A stretch of DNA of 39,491 nucleotides from CAZCEC01 sp964497615. GTDB taxonomy: Bacteria > Chloroflexota > Anaerolineae > Anaerolineales > UBA6663. A model generated the notes under the pieces. The model saw nothing but the letters and a program-made list of their open reading frames with translations. It did no database searches and had not been told where the DNA came from. Numbering within the stretch: position 1 is the first letter of the stretch; each line of letters starts with the position of its first letter. The DNA lies in assembly GCA_964497615.1 (NCBI GenBank), contig CAZCEC010000063.1:1-39491 (forward strand). Direction: 5' to 3'. Of this stretch, positions 35,901 to 39,491 are shown piece after piece. Position numbers and translations under genes: made by a program.

Positions 35901-36230
35901 GGCCCCTACCTGCCCGAAGTGGACCTGCCCTGGGCAGACGAGCGCCGCCAGGAATTGCGCGAACTGCACCTGAGCGTGCTGATGCACCTGGCCGACGAGC
36001 GGATGCGCTATCTGCAATTTGCCCAGGCGCGGGCGGCCCTGGAACGCGCGCTGGCAGCCGAGCCCCTGCGCGACGACTTCCACATCCGCATGCTCACCTG
36101 CCTGGCCGCGCTGGGCCGCCGGCACGAGGTGGTGGAGCACTACCAGCGCTACCGTGAACTCCTGCGCCGCGAATTGGGCCTGGACCCGCCCCTCGAAGTT
36201 CGCCAACTCTACGCCCGGTTGATCGCCTAG
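32907..36230 (+). CDS. SARP/MalT-type transcriptional regulator (NTPase-TPR-winged helix-BTAD)
   Basis: 1107 aa. A basic Pro-rich tail (1-50) precedes a MalT/STAND-like NTPase, with Walker A SAAAGYGKTALL (81-92), Walker B LVIDDFHLA near 170, and NTQGWITGILL after it. A long TPR-rich helical region (about 380-820) probably senses a ligand or protein partner. The C-terminal output is an OmpR-type winged helix (about 868-945: LEVFSLGTARVLMDG, ARELFFFLVDRM, LLTFWPDM, NLYQTLYRLRKALG) followed by a BTAD domain ending YRELLRRELGLDPPLEVRQLY. This is SARP architecture, with the DNA-binding domain at the C-terminus unlike classic SARPs. It ends at a strong terminator, and a SARP-style promoter for a small peptide follows. 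Confidence 0.93.
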   Translation: MPDASPPDGPPRGRKRPVVGRRKRRVDSRTAEPGTPPSPAPVPPRPNPRYAIPRVPPEALRRPHLLDYLHATAHRKLILVSAAAGYGKTALLAAFAAESVYPAAWLQVGDDDRDVAVLVSHLVAALQARFPSWTSTLPTLAGQAGVTPADLGSALAREMRSLQDDFFTLVIDDFHLAASEPAAVVLINTLLAELPEQAHLVIAGRMLPPLNYAVLMARDQLAGLDEDKLRFTEDEVQALFRLRNQLDVPRSTARELVDNTQGWITGILLTTHLLWQGVVAKLVEARESDSPVFEYLAAEVLEQQPPPLRTFLIESAVLPDMEAEVCDAALGRTDSAERLREAQARRLFVSAVGDETPAYQYHHLFRDFLQAQLRANHPDRLREVQVEAARWYAAHAMPEAAVTFYVQAGELEAAARLADGEVRRLYDLGRHATLRQWAEQLAPVAGRAPRLYLFVATADVEAGHLDQALSELDLADLGFAQAGETSSRISVEIRRALVLVQRGNLEAARPRLEAAAAQAETAAVPTTLALALRHLGNCCLALGQPPEAEAALVRARDLWAAANDQFNLALTLVDLAGVYRSRGKSALLAQTQQEALTILRGMGAALPLVNLLNNIGWDMYMLGQYEAAMATYAEALEWTRRSGIIRLERPILEGQATVLADLGDTANATAIYHQLLAQTSGLDERYLLIYACCGLARLARQVGNYTAALEWVRRADLHRANYRAPLPMTNTAGLMGILHIEMGHLAEGLAALREAAADQEKREMLTDLATTLFFCACGEYRSGDTEAAAEYLGRAFAAAERVGYEQMLLREAPLAPELLEGLGQHPAVGARARGLRASVDKLAGVRARLAARGVLAPAEAAAPAARTGLEVFSLGTARVLMDGVEIARGAWGAQRARELFFFLVDRMPVKRQTILLTFWPDMPQGRAAANLYQTLYRLRKALGTEVVALEPDQCRPADELNMVHDVAEFELEARAALAMPRTELRRLGTLDRAAERYTGPYLPEVDLPWADERRQELRELHLSVLMHLADERMRYLQFAQARAALERALAAEPLRDDFHIRMLTCLAALGRRHEVVEHYQRYRELLRRELGLDPPLEVRQLYARLIA

Positions 36231-36263
36231 AACGACATAATCTACAACTGACTGCAAACGCAG

Positions 36264-36308
36264 CAGGCCACTGGCGCGGAAAACACCGCCAAAGTGGCCT
36301 GTTTTTAT
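36264..36308 (+). terminator. Rho-independent terminator of the SARP gene
   Basis: CAGGCCACT (36264-36272) pairs perfectly with AGTGGCCTG (36293-36301). An inner GGCG/CGCC pairing is possible, and TTTTTATT follows. It lies 33 bp past the stop codon. It separates the regulator from the peptide gene, so the latter must have its own promoter. Confidence 0.92.
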
Positions 36309-36321
36309 TGTCTATTGGGGC

Positions 36322-36356
36322 CGTTGAGGGGTTCGTTGAGGGCCACCCGGTACACT
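36322..36356 (+). promoter_or_regulatory. SARP-operator-like promoter of the small peptide gene
   Basis: CGTTGAGGG occurs twice as a direct repeat (36322-36330 and 36334-36342, 12 bp apart). The second copy ends exactly 8 bp before TACACT (36351-36356), a good -10 box. SARP activators are known to bind heptamer direct repeats about 11 bp apart whose last copy lies 8 bp before the -10, replacing the -35. There is no other -35 here. Confidence 0.6.
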
Positions 36357-36386
36357 GACGCCAACTTACCGCAAGGAGAAACCATC

Positions 36387-36572
36387 ATGGAACTCGCCAC
36401 CCGCTTCAACACCGTCGCCGCCCAGGTTTCGGTCTGGACCTCCCAGAACCCCATCGCCACCCGCCTGATCCTGGCCGCCGTGCCCGTGGTCGTGGCCGTC
36501 GTCACCGCGCTGGCCACCCAGCAGCCCGTCTATGCTTGCCCGACCCAGGGCGGCTGCATTGGCGGCGACTAG
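36387..36572 (+). CDS. Small exported or membrane-anchored peptide with two cysteines, unknown
   Basis: 61 aa from ATG 36387, 8 bases after AAGGAG. Residues 1-26 are mildly amphipathic (Arg6, Arg26). Residues 27-44 form one hydrophobic helix (LILAAVPVVVAVVTALAT). Then QQPVYA and the tail CPTQGGCIGGD follow. Three readings are possible: signal peptidase I cleavage after VYA50, releasing an 11-residue peptide with Cys51 and Cys57; lipoprotein processing at Cys51 (VYAC, with an unusual Tyr at -2); or a simple tail-exposed membrane protein. I do not recognise the family. Its own SARP-style promoter and perfect ribosome site argue that it is a real gene. Confidence 0.75.
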   Translation: MELATRFNTVAAQVSVWTSQNPIATRLILAAVPVVVAVVTALATQQPVYACPTQGGCIGGD

Positions 36573-36712
36573 TCCCGCCCACCGCGCCGAACGCTGCGGG
36601 TCGCTCAGCGGGGGGAGACCGCCCGCATGATGCACCGCCGGAGGGCCGGGCAAGTTTCGCGGCACGCGCGAACACCGGCCGCCGGCGCATTCATTGGTAA
36701 AGGAGTATTGCG

Positions 36713-37018
36713 ATGTCGAGCGTTGGATTGAATGAGATTGTGGGCCGCGCCGCGATCAACGAGAGCTTTCAGGCTGGATTGCTGAACGGCCGCCGGGCCG
36801 AGTGCCTCCAGCAGTTGAAGTCGCCCCTGGATGCGGCCGAGTACGCCGCGGTGATGGCGATTGAGGCCGCCGGCATGGTCGAGTTTTCCATTGCCATTGA
36901 GCGCCTCATTGCCCAGGGCCAGGGCCAGTTCACCGGCCAGCCGGTCGAGCCCGCCGTGTCTCAGCCCGTGCGCTGGCCCAACCGCGTGGCGAACAACGCC
37001 TTCATTCTCCACGAGTAG
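36713..37018 (+). CDS. Small helical protein resembling Os1348/NHLP-type leader peptides
   Basis: 101 aa, ATG preceded by AAAGGAGTATTGCG. Residues 4-66 are predicted all-helical: LNEIVGRAAINESFQAGLLN, then RRAECLQQLKSPLDAAEYAAVMAIEAAGMVEFSIAIERLIA. The pattern of G-R-A, F near residue 19, a double Leu and a late E-F resembles the leader part of Os1348-like 'NHLP' proteins. The tail (about 70-101) is Gln/Pro/Val-rich and has no cysteines, so it is not an obvious lanthipeptide core. It lies 140 bp downstream of the two-cysteine peptide; that gap holds GC-rich sequence without a clear gene. Function unknown; the family call is from pattern memory. Confidence 0.6.
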   Translation: MSSVGLNEIVGRAAINESFQAGLLNGRRAECLQQLKSPLDAAEYAAVMAIEAAGMVEFSIAIERLIAQGQGQFTGQPVEPAVSQPVRWPNRVANNAFILHE

Positions 37019-37103
37019 ATTGGCTGCGTGGCAGGCGCGCAGCCTCGGCTAGTGGACCCTGGCATGCCAAGGCGGCAGGCCAGGGCTTGTGCCATTCGGA
37101 CCC

Positions 37104-37589
37104 ATGGTTCGCCCTTCGCTTGAGTTCTTGTGTGACAGTCTGGCAGTCGGACTGCTTTCGCATTACGGCGTCACCCGCGCGCCCGTGCCGGTGCGCGACA
37201 TGCTGCTGGAGCCGCCCCCCGATCTGCGCCGCGACATCAGCCTCACCGACGTGAGCTTTGGCGAGGCCATCTGGCTGCGCCTGATCGGCGGTCAGGGCGC
37301 GGTCTTCGCCAACGAGCGTCTGCCCGAACCGGAGCGCCGCTACCACATGGCTTGCGCGCTGTTCACGGCGCTGTGCGCCACGCGCGGCGGTCAGGCCGTC
37401 GGCCTGCCCGAAGTGCCCAACGACAACCTGACCGCACAGATGGATCACTTTGCGCGGCGGCTGCTGCTCGCGCCCGAAGTGCTGCCGGAGAATTGGGCCG
37501 AACTGTCGTCCGCGCAGCTCGCCGCGCTGTGCGGCGTGCCGGTTGAAGTAGCCGAGCAGCATCTGGCGCGCCGCCGCGGGGAGACGTAG
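37104..37589 (+). CDS. ImmA/IrrE-fold protein lacking the HExxH site
   Basis: 161 aa. The layout matches ImmA/IrrE (M78) proteins: a first helix LAVGLLSHYGVTRAPVPVRDML, the strand QGAVFANERLPEPERRY, the long helix that normally carries HExxH, the second helix MDHFARRLLLAPEVL (normally EANxFAxxLLMP), and a C-terminal LSSAQLAALCGVPVEVAEQHLARR resembling the usual 'sleeLA..f.VS...a..RL' end. Residues 84-88 read CALFT where HELGH is expected, so the metal site is lost. It would be a non-catalytic sensor or adaptor. ATG 37104 was chosen over an upstream ATG (37089) by fit; both ribosome sites are weak. Confidence 0.6.
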   Translation: MVRPSLEFLCDSLAVGLLSHYGVTRAPVPVRDMLLEPPPDLRRDISLTDVSFGEAIWLRLIGGQGAVFANERLPEPERRYHMACALFTALCATRGGQAVGLPEVPNDNLTAQMDHFARRLLLAPEVLPENWAELSSAQLAALCGVPVEVAEQHLARRRGET

Positions 37590-37682
37590 GGCATCGGCCA
37601 CCGCCCAGAGACCTGGCCCAAGATCGCCCTGGCCTGGCAGGCAGACCAGGCGAGCTTGGGATACACCGTCAAACACGGACAG

Positions 37683-39491
37683 ATGGCATTTTCAAGCTCC
37701 CAGGCAACTGGGGGGAGCCAGCCGCCAACGGTCATCGTTGCCGCGGCCGCTCGCGGCACGGCCGCGCTCATCGAGCGCGAGTTGCAGCGTGGCGGAGGCG
37801 AGACCCATACCCTGTGGGTGAGTGATGAGGACGGCCTGCGGGCCGCCCTGTCCCAGGCCACAACCCCCATTGTGATTGTCAATCACGGCGATGCCGCCCT
37901 GCCGGCCGAGGCGGTGCTGCGGGCGGCGCAGGGCCAGGCCGCGCCGGTGATTGTGGCCGCCCTGACCGAAGAGATTGATTGGCCCGCGGCCCGCGCACTG
38001 TCGGCGGCCGGCGCTTGCGATGTGGTGCGCCACGCCCACCTGGACCGGCTGCCGCTGGCGGTGGAGCTGGCCAAGCGCCGGCTGAGCCGGGCCGCCCCGG
38101 CCAGCCAGGCCGCGGCGCTCACAGCGTTCGCGGCGGCCCTGCGCCAAACTGCCTCGCGCGAGGCGATGCTGCCGGTCATCGTCCAGCAGGTGCAGCGCCT
38201 GTTGGGAGTGGAGGGCGCGGCGCTCCTGCGGCTGAACTCCAGCGATGATTCGCTGGAGGTGGAGGCGGCCGACCGGTGGCTCGACGTCACCGGCGGGGCG
38301 TGGCCGGCGGGCGCGGGCTTGGCCGGGCAGGTGCTGGAGAGCGGCCAGCCCGTTCTCTCGCCGCTGGCGCCACCCATGCCGGAGTTCACCGAACTGGCCC
38401 ACCTGCGCGCCCTGACCGCCGCCGCCTATGCGCCGCTGGCCGCGCAGGGCCAGTCGACCGGCGTGCTGGCCATCGCCAGCCGCGGCCCCATCGAGCCGGC
38501 GCAGTTCGACCTGCTGGATGCCATTGCCGAGATGGTGGGCAGCGCCCTGCACCGCGCCGCCCTGCACGAGCAGACCGAGACGCGCCTGCGCCGCCTGGCC
38601 GCCCTGCACGCGGTGGACCTGGCGATCACCACCAGTTTCGATTTGCGCGTGACCCTGGGCATTGCGCTCGATCATCTGGTGAGCCAAACCCAGTCCGACG
38701 CGGCGGCGGTGCTCCTGCTCAACAGCGCCGCCCAGACCCTGGAATACGCGGCCGCGCGCGGATTCCAGACGGGGCTGCTGCGCCAGGCGCCGCTGCGCCT
38801 CAGCCAGACCCTGGCCGGGCGCGTCATCGCCCAGCGCCAGCGCCTGCACCTGAGCAACCTGAGCGCCGAGGCCAGCGCGCTGCCGGCGATGCTGCAGGGC
38901 TTCGCCAGTTACTATGGCGTGCCGCTCACGGCCAAGGGCCGCATCCACGGGGTGCTGGAGCTCCTTAGCCGCAACTCCCTGCATCTGGACCCAGACTGGG
39001 TGGAGTTTGTGGAGTCGCTCGCCACCCAGGCCGCCATTGCCATTGATAACGCCAACCTGTTCGCCGATTTGCAGCGCACCAACGCCGAGTTGAGCCTGGC
39101 CTACGATGCCACCATCGAGGGCTGGGCGCGGGTGCTGGAGGCGCGCGGCATCGAAAGCCAGGGCCACACCAACCGCGTGGCCGAGCTGGCGGTGCGCACC
39201 GGCCGCGCCGCCGGCCTGAGCGACACCGAGCTCTTCCACCTGCGGCGCGGCGCGCTCCTGCACGATATCGGCATGCTGCGCGTGCCCGAGACGGTGCTGC
39301 TGCAAGCGGGCGCGCTCAGCCCGGAAGACCGCACCCACATCCAGCGCCACCCGGAGTATGGCTTCGACATCCTGGCGCCCATCAACCACCTGCGGTCCGC
39401 GCTCGATATCCCCTATTGCCATCATGAGCGCTGGGATGGCGCCGGCTACCCGCGCGGGCTGAAGGGCGAGCAGATTCCGCTGGCGGCGCGG
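37683..39491 (+). CDS. Pseudo-receiver/GAF/GAF/HD-GYP signalling protein, truncated by window end
   Basis: 603 residues visible. Residues 14-125 look like a receiver domain (TVIVAAAARGTAALIERELQRGG, APVIVAALTEEIDW, AGACDVVRHAHLDRLPLAVELAKRRL) in which the phospho-Asp position reads IVNHGD, so probably not phosphorylated. Two GAF domains follow (about 140-290 and 302-460), which bind small molecules. The end is an HD-GYP domain: GHTNRVAELAVRTGRAAGL, LLHDIGMLRVPETVLLQAG, HPEYGFDIL and HHERWDGAGYPRGLKGEQIP, all catalytic motifs intact. HD-GYP enzymes hydrolyse cyclic di-GMP. No membrane segment is visible. It lies 93 bp behind the ImmA/IrrE-like gene. Confidence 0.92.
   Translation, partial: MAFSSSQATGGSQPPTVIVAAAARGTAALIERELQRGGGETHTLWVSDEDGLRAALSQATTPIVIVNHGDAALPAEAVLRAAQGQAAPVIVAALTEEIDWPAARALSAAGACDVVRHAHLDRLPLAVELAKRRLSRAAPASQAAALTAFAAALRQTASREAMLPVIVQQVQRLLGVEGAALLRLNSSDDSLEVEAADRWLDVTGGAWPAGAGLAGQVLESGQPVLSPLAPPMPEFTELAHLRALTAAAYAPLAAQGQSTGVLAIASRGPIEPAQFDLLDAIAEMVGSALHRAALHEQTETRLRRLAALHAVDLAITTSFDLRVTLGIALDHLVSQTQSDAAAVLLLNSAAQTLEYAAARGFQTGLLRQAPLRLSQTLAGRVIAQRQRLHLSNLSAEASALPAMLQGFASYYGVPLTAKGRIHGVLELLSRNSLHLDPDWVEFVESLATQAAIAIDNANLFADLQRTNAELSLAYDATIEGWARVLEARGIESQGHTNRVAELAVRTGRAAGLSDTELFHLRRGALLHDIGMLRVPETVLLQAGALSPEDRTHIQRHPEYGFDILAPINHLRSALDIPYCHHERWDGAGYPRGLKGEQIPLAAR

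Noticed and set aside
33282..36257. A 991-codon minus-strand open frame
   Set aside because: It is the antisense shadow of the SARP regulator in GC-rich DNA; it has low-complexity Gln/Gly/Val/His composition and no domain.

Overview
The window is high-GC bacterial DNA, most likely from a member of Chloroflexota of the Anaerolineae/Caldilineae/Ardenticatenia kind. The reasons are the style of its division cluster, an unusual MurG signature, large MalT/SARP-type regulators, GT-C membrane proteins with long outer domains, and many palindromic intergenic repeats. Two runs of N (7422-7431 and 25282-25381) mark scaffold gaps, so this is a draft genome or MAG. The lineage call is inference from gene content; no rRNA or other marker gene is present.

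Region 1 (1-20830, minus strand) holds a nearly complete division and cell-wall (dcw) cluster. Read from its promoter it runs mraZ, rsmH, ftsL-like, ftsI, murF, mraY, a 94-aa unknown, murD, ftsW, murG, a CvpA-like membrane protein, murC, a 92-aa basic unknown, murB, ddl, ftsQ, ftsA, ftsZ. Many junctions are ATGA, TGATG or TAGTG overlaps. murE is missing from its usual place between ftsI and murF. The cluster has several oddities: MraY lacks a conserved catalytic aspartate, a 71-bp tandem duplication rebuilt the murF-mraY junction, and palindromic repeats sit inside the 5' ends of murD and murG. Beyond ftsZ, after about 680 bp without genes, lie nrdR and the start of a class II ribonucleotide reductase gene that runs off the left edge.

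Region 2 (20830-32629) is a mixed set: a cysteine-desulfurase-like aminotransferase, divergent from mraZ; a translationally coupled pair of a zinc-ribbon/L7L12-like membrane protein and a GT-C glycosyltransferase; a 94-bp tandem repeat array broken by a gap; a DUF3592-type membrane protein; tex; the RNase P RNA gene; an MPPED-like phosphoesterase; and a large PTPS-related membrane protein.

Region 3 (32630-39491, plus strand) is the most interesting. A 1107-aa regulator with a MalT-like NTPase, a TPR region and a SARP (winged helix + BTAD) output ends at a strong terminator. Directly behind it is a promoter with two direct repeats ending exactly 8 bp before a -10 box, the classic SARP-operator layout. 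This promoter drives a 61-aa peptide with a hydrophobic export segment and an 11-residue two-cysteine tail. Then follow a 101-aa helical protein resembling NHLP/Os1348-type leaders, an ImmA/IrrE-fold protein that has lost HExxH, and a pseudo-receiver/GAF/GAF/HD-GYP protein cut by the right edge. I propose this as a candidate undescribed peptide-signalling or peptide-product locus; its function is inference.
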